A program made the position numbers and the translations under genes. 64,000 nucleotides of DNA, from assembly GCF_014352955.1 (NCBI RefSeq), contig NZ_CP060691.1, forward strand, positions 558,001 through 622,000. The letters are read 5' to 3'. Below are positions 14,332 to 23,385 of the stretch, in pieces (within the stretch, counting starts at the first letter, position 1; every line of letters starts with the position of its first letter). This stretch comes from Mycoplasma sp. Pen4. GTDB lineage: Bacteria; Bacillota_I; Bacilli_A; Mycoplasmatales; Metamycoplasmataceae. The notes below the pieces were generated by a model. It did not search any database. It was given only the letters and a program-made list of their open reading frames with translations, and was not told where the DNA came from.

Positions 14332-14937
14332 ATGAATAAGAAAAGTCCAATTATTATTTTTACAGGTCCTAGTGGAGTCGGTAAAGGTACAGTAGAAAGA
14401 TTACTATTTGAATATGACGAGCTTAATCTCTCGTTATCTTGTTCTGCGACCACAAGAAAACCTCGTGAGGGAGAACTTGATGGTGTTCACTATTATTTCA
14501 TTGAAATTGATAGATTCAGAGACAAGATTAAAAGTCGTAAATTTATTGAATTTTCATATCACTTATCAAACTACTATGGAACACTATATTCCGAATTAGA
14601 CAAGATTCATAAAAAAAATAAAGTGCCAATGTTAGAAATTGAAACTAATGGTGCTAAACAAATCATTAAAAAATTCACTAATCCAGATTCAAAAGAATCA
14701 GAAAAATATAATCTAATCACAATCTTCCTTGCACCACCATCAGTAGAAGACCTACGTACAAGAATTTTAAAAAGAGGTTCTGAAAATAGCGAAACTCTAA
14801 AACAAAGACTTAAAAAAGCCGAAGATGAAATAGCAGATTCACATTTATTCAAATATATTATTGTTAATGATATACCTGAAGTTGCTGCTGAAAAAATTAG
14901 AGCTATATTACACAAGGAGTTAGGCCTTAATGATTAA
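14332..14937 (+). CDS. gmk: Guanylate kinase
   Basis: Phosphorylates GMP to GDP; 201 residues. The P-loop is GPSGVGKGT near residue 13. The GMP-binding segment follows as SATTRKPREGELDGVHYYFI and FIEFSYHLSNYYGT. The start codon is preceded closely by a -10 box and has no Shine-Dalgarno, so translation is probably from a nearly leaderless mRNA. The next gene overlaps it by eight bases. Confidence 0.96.
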   Translation: MNKKSPIIIFTGPSGVGKGTVERLLFEYDELNLSLSCSATTRKPREGELDGVHYYFIEIDRFRDKIKSRKFIEFSYHLSNYYGTLYSELDKIHKKNKVPMLEIETNGAKQIIKKFTNPDSKESEKYNLITIFLAPPSVEDLRTRILKRGSENSETLKQRLKKAEDEIADSHLFKYIIVNDIPEVAAEKIRAILHKELGLND

Positions 14938-15697
14938 TTACTTTTCAAAATCATTACAAGGTGTTAGACAAAAAAATGATGATCGAGCAAGTGTTTATCA
15001 AAATGATAATGCAACACTTGCTATTTTATGCGATGGAATGGGCGGGCATGCTTTTGGTGACCTCGCTGCATCTATAGTTGTTAATACCTTTGCATTACAA
15101 TTTAATAATAATTTCAAAGCAAATGATCTATTCTCACTTAAAAAGTGAGTATTTCAGTCTTTTGATAAAGCAAAAATAGAGTTAAGAAAATTGGCATCAG
15201 ATGATAAACGCAAGCACCAAATGGGGACTACTGCCGTTGGTGTGATTATTTTACACAAAGAAAAATGCATTCTTGTTTTCAATGCCGGAGATAGTCGATG
15301 TTACGTGCATAAAACACAAGGAGAATTAATCCAAATAACTAAAGATCATAATTTTAAAAATCAGTTGATTTCAGAAGGTAAAAATATTTCTGATTATGAT
15401 GATCGTCATATGAATTATCTAACAAGTGCCGTTGCTCCAGAGTTTCATACCTTAATTGAAGTATTCGAAATTCAACCAAAGGGTTTTGATAATATTGACA
15501 AAATTCTTCTAACATCAGATGGTATTCATGGTTTTGTTGAGAATTATGAAATGGAATATTACATAAGAACATCAGAAACCCTTGAAAAAGCCGCAAATAA
15601 AATTATCGACCAAGCATGAATTGGAGAAACTACTGACAACATGACATTAGTACTTTTAGACATTAAACATGACAAAAAAGGCGGTGAGCATGTCTAG
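14930..15697 (+). CDS. prpC: PP2C-type serine/threonine phosphatase
   Basis: Metal-dependent phosphatase of 255 residues that should reverse phosphorylation by the adjacent kinase. Motifs in order: the start-proximal RQKNDD, CDGMGGHAFGD near residue 37, GTTAVGVI, NAGDSRCYV near residue 122, TSDGIHG near residue 196 and TDNMTLV near the C-terminus. These supply the metal-ligand aspartates. It overlaps gmk and also the following kinase gene, so it is translationally coupled in a gmk-prpC-pknB-rsgA-rpe operon. Bacilli have a related arrangement. Confidence 0.95.
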
Positions 15698-16685
15698 TAC
15701 AGCAAAAATAACACCAAGTTCAAAAATTCATGAAAAATATATTGTTGGTAAAGTAGTTGGTTTCGGTGGGATGGGAACTGTATTTCTTGTTACTCCTAAA
15801 GATGATAAAAGCAAAAGATATGCAGCTAAATATATGCAAAATGTTTTTGATGAAACTGCATACTCACGTTTTAAGGAAGAAGCAAAATTATTAAAAAAAT
15901 TAAATTCACAATATTTACCAAAATTCATTGAATATTATGGAGATTCAATGGAACAATTCTACATTATGGAATATATTGAAGGAACAGTTTTATATAACTT
16001 AATTCGTGCTGAGGGTTCATTATCTGTGAAACGTGCAAAAGGATATATTACCAAAATAGCCGAAGGAATCGGTGAGTTACATGCAAATGGAATTATTCAC
16101 CGTGACATTAAAACTCAGAATATTATTGTAGATAACACACATAATATTAAAATCATTGACTTAGGAATTTCACTTACAGATGATTCACAACGCTTAACAC
16201 GTGCTAATGCAGTGATTTGTAGCCCATATTACGCTGCTCCAGAATATTCAATCAAAGGTGCAGAAATAACAAAGGCTGTAGATATTTATGCCTTGGGTAT
16301 AGTTTTATTTGAAATGTTGACAGGTCAATATCCATATAAAGCAGAACGTGAACAAGACACAATCATGATGCACTACAAGAGTTCCTTCCCATCACCTAAT
16401 CAATTCAAACAAATACCACAAGCAATGTGTAATGTAGTGATTAAAGCAACTGCAAAAAATCCTGGTGATAGATATAAAAATGTTTATGAATTTATCAAAG
16501 ATACTAAAACATGTTTGGATGCATCTCGTAGGTTTGAACAACCGTTAAATAAAAAAACATTAAAACCTAAGAAAAAATTATCAGAACGTTTAAATAGTAA
16601 TGGTTTTTTAATTGGTGCAATCATATTTATCATACTTATAATTGGTGCAATTGCTTTAACACTATACTTTAAAGGACTTTTATAA
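15690..16685 (+). CDS. pknB: PrkC/PknB-like membrane serine/threonine kinase, no sensor domain
   Basis: Eukaryotic-type kinase of 331 residues. Visible elements: glycine loop GKVVGFGGMGTVFLV, AAKYM lysine, HRDIKTQN catalytic loop, DLG in place of DFG, APEY and DIYALGIVLFEMLTG. A Lys-rich juxtamembrane stretch leads to one membrane helix at about residues 304-326, and only a few residues follow. The PASTA repeats that bind cell-wall fragments in Firmicutes are therefore absent, fitting a wall-less cell. I chose the ATG at 15690, preceded by AAGGCGGTGA; an in-frame ATG at 15669 would add seven residues. Confidence 0.93.
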   Translation: MSSTAKITPSSKIHEKYIVGKVVGFGGMGTVFLVTPKDDKSKRYAAKYMQNVFDETAYSRFKEEAKLLKKLNSQYLPKFIEYYGDSMEQFYIMEYIEGTVLYNLIRAEGSLSVKRAKGYITKIAEGIGELHANGIIHRDIKTQNIIVDNTHNIKIIDLGISLTDDSQRLTRANAVICSPYYAAPEYSIKGAEITKAVDIYALGIVLFEMLTGQYPYKAEREQDTIMMHYKSSFPSPNQFKQIPQAMCNVVIKATAKNPGDRYKNVYEFIKDTKTCLDASRRFEQPLNKKTLKPKKKLSERLNSNGFLIGAIIFIILIIGAIALTLYFKGLL

Positions 16686-17533
16686 TGCAAAATTCAAATA
16701 CATACAAAATTCTTTCTGTAAATGCAGGGATTTTTACAGTTAGAAATGAAAATGAAGAATTAAAAATTCCGGCAGCTGGAAAATTACGTTTTAGAGATGA
16801 AAAACCAATCGTTGGAGACAATGTCATAGTTACAAACGGTCAAATAACTGAAATTTTAGATAGAAGAAATTTCTTCATTCGTCCAAAAGTGGCCAACATT
16901 GATCAAATGATTGTTTTTATGTCTTCTACCGAACCTGCTTTTAGTTCATTTTTAGTTGATAAATACTTTGCTATAGTGGAAAACAAAAATATCGAACCAA
17001 TCTTATTTATTACAAAAGTTGATTTAGATAATCCAACCGCCATTGAAATGCACAATTTATACTCTGAAATGGGTTATAAAGTCTTTTTGATTAATAATGA
17101 ACAAGATAATTTTTCTTTCGAAAATATCAAACACATCTTTAAAAATAAATATTCTGTTTTTATGGGTCAAACTGGAGTTGGAAAAACAACTACATTAAAC
17201 AAATTAAGTAATAATAATTTTGAAACTCAAGCAATTTCTAAAGCATTAGGACGTGGTAAACACACCACTAGAATAGTGCAAATTATTTATTTTAATGAAG
17301 GATTTTTAATTGACACACCTGGTTTTTCTTCTTTAGCATTAGATATGAATAAAGTTGAATTAGCGCAGAGTTTTAAAACTTTTAATACTTTGTCTAAGCA
17401 ATGTAAGTTTAGAAATTGTCTCCATCTTAATGAGAGCAATAATGATTGTGCAGTAAAACAAAAAGTTGGTACACCTGAAATACCAACCATTAGATATAAT
17501 AATTATGTAAAATTATTATCTGAATTAGATTAA
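16685..17533 (+). CDS. rsgA: Ribosome small-subunit GTPase RsgA
   Basis: Circularly permuted GTPase that helps 30S maturation; 282 residues. An N-terminal OB-fold is followed by G4 (ITKVDL) before G1 (GQTGVGKTT) and G3 (DTPGFSS). That motif order is diagnostic of the family. The C-terminal zinc finger is CKFRNCLHLNESNNDC. Its start codon overlaps the kinase stop (TAATG), so translation is coupled. RsgA is a known PrkC substrate in bacilli; whether that holds here is inference. Confidence 0.95.
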   Translation: MQNSNTYKILSVNAGIFTVRNENEELKIPAAGKLRFRDEKPIVGDNVIVTNGQITEILDRRNFFIRPKVANIDQMIVFMSSTEPAFSSFLVDKYFAIVENKNIEPILFITKVDLDNPTAIEMHNLYSEMGYKVFLINNEQDNFSFENIKHIFKNKYSVFMGQTGVGKTTTLNKLSNNNFETQAISKALGRGKHTTRIVQIIYFNEGFLIDTPGFSSLALDMNKVELAQSFKTFNTLSKQCKFRNCLHLNESNNDCAVKQKVGTPEIPTIRYNNYVKLLSELD

Positions 17534-17548
17534 ATTAGGAGAAATATT

Positions 17549-18214
17549 ATGAACAAATACGTTACACCAAGTTTATTAAACGTTGACGCTGATAAAAGAT
17601 TAGATTTGGCTAATACTTTAGTTGAAAATGGTATTAAATGAATCCACTATGATGTTATGGATGGTAAATTTGTACCAAACACAGCTATTCAAGTTGATGA
17701 AATTGCAAACATTAATGCAAATGGTGCAAAACACATTAAAGATGCACACTTAATGGTCGTGAACCCTTACGACTATGTGCAAGAAGTAAAAGATATTGTT
17801 GATATCATTACATTCCATTTTGAAGCAATTGAAAATGACTTAGATAAATTTGATGAATTCTTAACAAATAACTACCACGAATTAAAAATTGGTTTAGCTA
17901 TTAAACCAGACACACAAGTAGAAACAATTAAACCATTTTTAGACAGATTAGCACTTGTATTAGTAATGTCTGTTGAACCAGGTAAAGGTGGTCAAAAATT
18001 CATGCCAATGGCATTAGATAAAATTGCTAAATTAAAAGAATTAAGAGTTCAAAATCAATATGATTACTTAATTCAAGTTGATGGTGGAATTAATCAAACA
18101 ACTGGACCTGAATGTTTTGAAGCAGGTGCTGATGCATGTGTTGCTGGAACATATATAGTTGTTGAACCAACAAAAGAAAGAATTGCAACAGTTTTAGGTA
18201 AATTTGCTAAATAA
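17549..18214 (+). CDS. rpe: Ribulose-phosphate 3-epimerase
   Basis: Interconverts ribulose 5-phosphate and xylulose 5-phosphate in the pentose phosphate pathway; 221 residues. The TIM-barrel signature is clear: PSLLN at the N-terminus, HYDVMDGKFVPN, VMSVEPGKGGQKF and QVDGGIN. A strong TTAGGAGAAA Shine-Dalgarno fixes the start, and one in-frame TGA (Trp) lies near residue 31. Last gene of the operon. Confidence 0.95.
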
Positions 18215-18218
18215 TAAT

Positions 18219-18246
18219 TTGAAATCCATTTTGGGTTTCATTTTTA
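18219..18246 (+). terminator. Terminator after rpe
   Basis: GAAATCC pairs with GGGTTTC around a short loop and is followed by ATTTTT. Confidence 0.65.
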
Positions 18247-18299
18247 ATTTTGAGACCGAAAAAAATAATTAAAAAATATTTCTATGTTATCTCCGTTTT

Positions 18300-18308
18300 T
18301 GTTATAAT
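18300..18308 (+). promoter_or_regulatory. Extended -10 promoter of tRNA-Tyr/Gln
   Basis: TGT TATAAT lies 12 bases upstream of the tRNA-Tyr 5' end. Confidence 0.55.
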
Positions 18309-18320
18309 ATTTTTGCGTTT

Positions 18321-18404
18321 GGGGGGATAGCAAAGCGGCCAAATGCGGGTGGCTGTAACCCACTTTCTTAGGATTCGGGGGTTCGAATCCCTCTCCCCCC
18401 ACCA
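18321..18404 (+). tRNA. tRNA-Tyr (GTA)
   Basis: Class II tRNA with a long variable arm. Acceptor GGGGGGA/TCCCCCC, discriminator A, encoded CCA. Anticodon stem GTGG/CCAC with loop CTGTAAC giving GTA. Confidence 0.94.
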
Positions 18405-18408
18405 TTGT

Positions 18409-18483
18409 TGCCCCATAGCCAAGCGGTAAGGCATCGGGTTTTGGTTCCGACATGCGTTAGTTCGAATCTAACTGGGGCAGCCA
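18409..18483 (+). tRNA. tRNA-Gln (TTG)
   Basis: Acceptor TGCCCCA/TGGGGCA, discriminator G, encoded CCA. Anticodon stem TCGGG/TCCGA with loop TTTTGGT giving TTG. It lies four bases after tRNA-Tyr and is probably co-transcribed. Confidence 0.94.
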
Positions 18484-18486
18484 TAT

Positions 18487-18511
18487 CACCTTGAAAAAGG
18501 TGTTTTTTTAT
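18487..18511 (+). terminator. Terminator of the tRNA-Tyr/Gln unit
   Basis: CACCTT-GAAA-AAGGTG hairpin followed by seven T residues. Confidence 0.85.
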
Positions 18512-18565
18512 GCCATTTTTTGCACTTTTTATATTATTTTAACAAATATATACATATAAAAAATT

Positions 18566-18574
18566 TGCTATAAT
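18566..18574 (+). promoter_or_regulatory. Extended -10 promoter of proS
   Basis: TGC TATAAT ends 10 bases before the proS ATG, implying a leader of only a few bases. Confidence 0.6.
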
Positions 18575-18584
18575 TCAACTAATT

Positions 18585-20027
18585 ATGAAAAAGGAACTAG
18601 ATAAAATTACTCCATTAGAACAAGATTTTGCACAATGGTATACAGATGTTGTTCAAAATGGAAAATTAATGATGTATGGACCTTCAAAAGGTTCGATGAT
18701 ATTACTTCCAAATGCTTTCGGAATTTGAGAATTAATCCAAGAACAATTAAATAAAATGTTCAAGGAAAAAGGTGTACAAAACGTTAACTTACCTTTACTA
18801 ATTCCAGAAGCGTTATTTAACAAAGAAAGGGAACATATTGCGGGCTTTAACCCAGAGTTAGCCACAGTTACAAGAGTAGGAGATAAAGAATTAGATGAAA
18901 AACTTTATGTACGTCCTACTTCTGAAGTTTTATTCGCTTATCTATATAAAAACGTAATCAATTCTTACAAAGACTTGCCACTTATTTACAACCAATGAGT
19001 AAACGTTGTTCGTTGAGAGAAAACTACTAGACCATTTTTACGTTCAAGAGAATTTTTATGACAAGAAGGTCACACAGTTCACTCTGATCCAAAAGAAGCA
19101 AGACAACTTACTAAAGAAATGATTAAACTTTATGCTAAATTCTTACGTAAATATTTAGCTATCCCAACAATAGTTGGTAAGAAAACACCAAACGAAAAAT
19201 TTGCTGGTGCATGTACTACATATACAATTGAAGCAATGATGAAAGATGGTTTAGCCTTACAAGCAGGTACAAGTCACTACTTAGCTCAAAACTTTTCTAA
19301 ACCATATGATATTACATTCAAAAATGAAAATAATGAACTTGAATATGTATATCAAACATCGTGAGGTGTAACAACAAGATTAATTGGTGCATTAATTATG
19401 ACACATGGTGATAATAGAGGTATTATTATTCCACCATTTGTAGCACCTGTTCAAATAGACATTATCGAATTATTTGCAAATAAAGAACCTAAAGTTCATG
19501 AAATTGCTTCTGAATTAGAAAAAACATTAGGTCGTAAATTTAGAGTAAGACTTGATGCAAGCGATAAAAACCCTGGTTTCAAAGCTTCAAACTCAGAAAT
19601 TCAAGGTGTACCAATTAGAATTGAAATTGGTCCACGTGATGCACAAAACGGAACTGTTACAATCGTACGTCGTGATACTTTAGAAAAAGAAGTTATCGCT
19701 TTAGACACAGTTAAAAAATATGTTGGTGAATTATTACAAACAATTCATGACAACTTATTATCTCAAGCTGAAGAAAGATTAAACGCAAATAAAATAATGG
19801 CTACCGATTATGAAGACTTTAAAAAATTAATCGCACAAAACAAATTTGTTATCGCTCCATTCTGTTGTGGTGAAAAGGCAGAAAAATTCATTAAAGAAGA
19901 AACAGGAGCAACTGCTAGATGTGTTCCTTTAACATTTACAAAACCAAATAAATCTGATGGTTGTTTCTTCCCTAAATGTGATAACAAAGACACAAATCGT
20001 TATGTAATTTTTGCAAAAGCATACTAA
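18585..20027 (+). CDS. proS: Prolyl-tRNA synthetase (archaeal/eukaryotic type)
   Basis: Class II synthetase, 480 residues. Class II motifs include RPTSE near residue 106 and [21 protein letters not shown] (motif 2, with TGA codons read as Trp). It lacks the long editing insertion of ordinary bacterial ProRS. It has the C-terminal zinc-type domain of the archaeal/eukaryotic form (CCGEKAE, then DGCFFPKC) and ends in aromatic Tyr. The TATAAT box lies just ahead of the ATG with no Shine-Dalgarno, so the mRNA is probably near-leaderless. It heads a conserved mycoplasma gene order with the next four genes. Confidence 0.96.
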
Positions 20028-20175
20028 TTAGTGTGCTTTTTCTTATATTTTTTTATTTTCTTGAAAAATTAAATTTTTTATCAATTTTTTAGCACTTTTT
20101 AACTAGTTGAAAAAACAGTCATAAAACACTGATTCTATGACCTAAAAGTAACGTGAAAAAGTTTTTTTTAAAATT

Positions 20176-20203
20176 TTGAGTTGCGAAAATATATGATTAT
20201 AAT
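20176..20203 (+). promoter_or_regulatory. Promoter of the gene at 20227
   Basis: TTGAGT at 20176-20181 and TATAAT at 20198-20203, 16-bp spacer. The predicted transcript starts about 17 bases before the ATT start and carries AAAGGAGG. Confidence 0.55.
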
Positions 20204-20226
20204 GGTCAAGTGCGAAAGGAGGAAAT

Positions 20227-20718
20227 ATTAAAGACTCACAGGTAACAAGTCACTTTGATGCATATCTGACAAAATTTGTAAAAAATATCAAGAAGTCACT
20301 TATTTGTCCGCCAAAAATTTTGAATTTGAAAGTTAATAAGGATGAAGATGAAGAACTTTTTGAAAGACAAAAAGAAGTGTTAGACAAAATATTTGAACTT
20401 GAAAAAAAGTACAAAAATTTGTTAAAGAATCAAACGATGATGTTGCTAGCTAAATCGTCCAAAACGGGCAATTCTTCCTTATTAGAACAAGTAGAAATGA
20501 TCCAAGACCGAATAAATGGAAAGGGCTCGCTTATTTATTTAGCCCTCGCGATGATGAGTGTAGAAAACTCTTGAATGCTTACGCATCTTTATCTAGACGA
20601 AGCATCACAACTCGATAAAAAATGATATGAAAAATACTTCTCTAAAACCACTTTTTACAAAAGAAAAAAGGAAGCAATACGAGAATTTATTAATATATAT
20701 TTTAACTGTCCAATCTAG
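20227..20718 (+). CDS. MG284/MPN403-like protein, possible helix-turn-helix; apparent ATT start
   Basis: 163 residues of unproven function. The frame is open from an ATT four bases after a perfect AAAGGAGG, and no ATG or GTG lies near that ribosome-binding site. The first in-frame ATG at 20320 would be 31 codons later, inside what looks like conserved sequence. The N-terminal half is charged and probably coiled. The C-terminal end (SKTTFYKRKKEAIREFINIY) resembles the recognition-helix end of phage ArpU/RinA or sigma-like regulators; this is inference. Its place after proS matches M. genitalium MG284 as I recall the order. Confidence 0.7.
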
Positions 20719-20727
20719 ATTATCACT

Positions 20728-22002
20728 ATGCTAACTTTTTCTCCGGCCATAGTTGATAATGTACGTATTGTAAATGAACGGAAAATCAAAGTAAATACAA
20801 TCTATCAACTTCCATCAAGCAGTGAAATTTCTAGCAATACTAAAAAACCTGATTTCTATTTAGCTATTGATAGAATTGCAACTGCTGGTTTGGTAGATAT
20901 AACCTTTGGTTTATTCTCACAACCACTTTATAAATATTCTGAATACAAAAATAATCCACCTATTGCAGTGGATGGCGTCACTAATGTAAATGAATATTTA
21001 TCGCATAACTATAGAAATATAATTCCTGCTAAATGCTACATATTTGTGAATAGAGAATTAGTTTATACCTATCACAAAGTGTATTTCGATGGCATTATGC
21101 ATGCTAGAATTCCGTTTAATGATTTAAAACTATCATTTAATAAACTTAATAACATTGTTATTAAATTTCAATTTGATACTCCTGGTAACGAACAACCTCC
21201 GATAAAGCTTTACAAAGAATATCAGGTTGTTTTTGCTGAACCCGAAAAAGAATTCCTATCACTTAAAACAGAGGGTTACAGTACACAAATTAAAGTTCCA
21301 TATTCATATCGTTTTACATTCTATTCGGATAAAACATATAAAAAAGAAGTTTATAACACAAATATTTACTTCAGATTCCCACAGATTAATAATTTTAACT
21401 ATAATCAAAAATTATTAGATATAACCTATAAAAATGATTACAAAGTGCAAAAGGCACCGATAGAGATTAGACACACTGAATACCCACCTCTTAAGGTGCA
21501 AGAAGCATTTTTAGAACCATTCATTGAGAAAGAAAAGCTTTCTGCTGAATTAATAGATAAACATTATTCATCTAATGTTTACATAAATAATGATGTAGAT
21601 ATGGTTTCGAAAACTGCTGCAGTTTACTTAAACGACTACTTAACAACTAATGAGAAAGAAATCTCGATTTCAAAAAGCTCAGCTACAAATTCTCAAAAAT
21701 CATTAAAAATTCCATTTAAATATAACGGTGAATTTAATCTTGGTTTCAAATTTGTTTCACCCTATTTTGATTTGATGTTGTCTAAATCGTATAAAGTTGA
21801 AGGAAGTTCTAAAAACTTCAACTCAAAGAATAAGACACTGCAAATAATAGAGAAAAATCAAAATGAATTTAACTATGAAAATCTACGTTTTATGATTAAA
21901 CTTAATACTGCGCTTGACTTCCTTAAGAAATCAGAATTCGACTTTTTAGACTATGCTGTAGATTTAAACTATGGTCTCAGAAACAAAGAAGAAGAAAATT
22001 AA
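20728..22002 (+). CDS. Conserved mycoplasma protein of unknown function (MG285-like by position)
   Basis: 424 residues, not recognised by family. No signal peptide, membrane segment or catalytic motif is visible. The sequence is rich in Tyr, Asn, Lys and Phe with alternating hydrophobic residues, suggesting a mostly beta fold, and contains repeated basic-aromatic patches. The ATG lies 10 bases after the previous stop, and the next gene overlaps its 3' end by 32 bases, so the group is probably one transcript. The assignment to the MG285 position rests only on gene order. Confidence 0.7.
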   Translation: MLTFSPAIVDNVRIVNERKIKVNTIYQLPSSSEISSNTKKPDFYLAIDRIATAGLVDITFGLFSQPLYKYSEYKNNPPIAVDGVTNVNEYLSHNYRNIIPAKCYIFVNRELVYTYHKVYFDGIMHARIPFNDLKLSFNKLNNIVIKFQFDTPGNEQPPIKLYKEYQVVFAEPEKEFLSLKTEGYSTQIKVPYSYRFTFYSDKTYKKEVYNTNIYFRFPQINNFNYNQKLLDITYKNDYKVQKAPIEIRHTEYPPLKVQEAFLEPFIEKEKLSAELIDKHYSSNVYINNDVDMVSKTAAVYLNDYLTTNEKEISISKSSATNSQKSLKIPFKYNGEFNLGFKFVSPYFDLMLSKSYKVEGSSKNFNSKNKTLQIIEKNQNEFNYENLRFMIKLNTALDFLKKSEFDFLDYAVDLNYGLRNKEEEN

Positions 22003-22420
22003 ACTTCTTGCGATAATTGCTTCTATTATCATTCTATGCTTTAGTACATTTTTCTTGGTAAGTAATACTTTAAGCATACAAAAATCAGATAACACCACTA
22101 TTATTGAACGTGAAAAACTACCAAGTGAAAAAATTAAACCTAAAAATGACGATATTCCTAAAAAGATTGGAACAGTATTTCCTATTCTTGATCATTCCTA
22201 TTTTGAGCAATTTGTCAAGAAAGATTCATCTGAAAGAAAATATCTAGATGATGACATAATAAAAGAAATTCTTAAGGACATTGTACGTAGATTAAAAAGT
22301 TATGAAGGCAACTTATTGTTTGACTATAACAAAATTAACGACCAGCACTATATTTTGTACATGAGATATGTAAATGGTGCTAACTCAGAAGAGAAAAATT
22401 ATGAGATTTTTCTTGAATAA
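21971..22420 (+). CDS. Small single-span membrane protein (MG286-like by position)
   Basis: 149 residues. A short Lys-rich N-terminus (SETKKKKIK) leads into one hydrophobic helix at about residues 11-31. A hydrophilic extracellular or periplasm-like domain of about 115 residues follows. There is no lipobox Cys after the helix, so it should stay anchored rather than become a lipoprotein. It overlaps the preceding gene by 32 bases. Function unknown; by gene order it corresponds to MG286. Confidence 0.7.
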   Translation: MVSETKKKKIKLLAIIASIIILCFSTFFLVSNTLSIQKSDNTTIIEREKLPSEKIKPKNDDIPKKIGTVFPILDHSYFEQFVKKDSSERKYLDDDIIKEILKDIVRRLKSYEGNLLFDYNKINDQHYILYMRYVNGANSEEKNYEIFLE

Positions 22421-22449
22421 TTATTGAAAAAGTTTAATATAAAAACACT

Positions 22450-22665
22450 ATGAATAATAATCAAGAAACAATCTTAAACGAATTAAAAAAGATTTCTAAA
22501 AAGAAAAACTTAAGTCTTGATGATAAGGTCAGAGAGCTTGGAATTGACTCGCTAGATATGGCAGAGCTATTATTCGAAGCCGAAGAAAAATTCGGTGTCA
22601 CAATTTCAGATGAACAACTTACATCAATTAATACAATTTCAGACGTTTTAGAAATTTTTAAATAA
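22450..22665 (+). CDS. acpP: Acyl carrier protein
   Basis: 71 residues, acidic, all-helical pattern. The phosphopantetheine attachment site is the Ser in the GIDSLDMAELL motif near residue 35. It carries acyl groups as a thioester; in mycoplasmas that lack fatty-acid synthesis the role may lie in lipid or acyl transfer. The start has no Shine-Dalgarno. TAATAT at 22435-22440 with TTGAAT 16 bases upstream could give a near-leaderless mRNA. Its position after proS and three uncharacterised genes matches M. genitalium MG287. Confidence 0.93.
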   Translation: MNNNQETILNELKKISKKKNLSLDDKVRELGIDSLDMAELLFEAEEKFGVTISDEQLTSINTISDVLEIFK

Positions 22666-22671
22666 TTAAAG

Positions 22672-22698
22672 CCATTCACTATGTGGATGGTTTCTTTT
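22672..22698 (+). terminator. Terminator after acpP
   Basis: CCATTCAC and GTGGATGG form an 8-bp stem around TAT, followed by TTTCTTTT. Confidence 0.75.
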
Positions 22699-22735
22699 AG
22701 CACTTAACCATAGTGTTATAAGTATAAAAATTATT

Positions 22736-22764
22736 TTATCATTCACTCTATTTTATAGTATAAT
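22736..22764 (+). promoter_or_regulatory. Promoter of tRNA-Trp
   Basis: TTATCA at 22736-22741 and TATAAT at 22759-22764 with a 17-bp spacer, 17 bases before the tRNA. Confidence 0.5.
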
Positions 22765-22781
22765 AATTTCATAAATGCGAT

Positions 22782-22856
22782 AGGAGTATAGTTCAACGGT
22801 AGAACAACGGGCTTCAACCCCGTGTGTTGTGGGTTCGAATCCTGCTACTCCTGCCA
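22782..22856 (+). tRNA. tRNA-Trp (TCA), UGA reader
   Basis: Acceptor AGGAGTA/TACTCCT, discriminator G, encoded CCA. Anticodon stem ACGGG/CCCGT with loop CTTCAAC giving TCA. This decodes UGA (and UGG by wobble) as Trp and explains the in-frame TGA codons throughout the window. It borders the accessory-looking helicase locus. Confidence 0.95.
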
Positions 22857-22944
22857 TTTTTTTATACACTTTTTTATCAATTACAAACTATTGTCTACTT
22901 GTTTTTGCATCTGTATGATTATTAATATTGATAAAATATACTAT

Positions 22945-23385
22945 ATGAATAATAAAAATGATAAAAATATAGAAATATTGAAATATTTTCGTTTAATTAC
23001 TAAAAAAATGGAAGATATAACGAATTTATCAAACTTAAAAAAAGAAAGAGATCAAAAGGATAAAGAAGAAAAAGAGAGAGAAGAAAAAGAAAAAGACTTT
23101 TCACACCATTATTTTCAATATAATGAAATCTTCATTAAGAATAATTTAAAAATATCAAAAAATACCATTGAAAAATTACAATTTATTACAAAAGGATGCA
23201 AAAAAGATGAACATGAATTAGTAGCAGCTTTAGCACTAAAAAGAAATATTAAGAATGATGAACAGAATGAAGATATTTCTTTTTGAAAAAACGATATTAC
23301 TTCACCTGACCTAGATCTAGTTTATAATAATATAACTGCTAGTGTATTTTTGGTTTCACATTTAAAAATAATGAGGAAACACTAA
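22945..23385 (+). CDS. Small charged protein paired with the SF1 helicase; unknown
   Basis: 146 residues, not recognised. A very charged Lys/Glu segment at about residues 32-51 (KKERDQKDKEEKEREEKEK) is probably a coiled coil or linker. It separates a short N-terminal region from a mixed C-terminal part. One TGA is read as Trp. There is no Shine-Dalgarno, and TAAAAT at 22932-22937 would start the mRNA at or next to the ATG. The stop overlaps the helicase start (TAATG), so the two proteins are translated together and probably act together. Confidence 0.7.
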
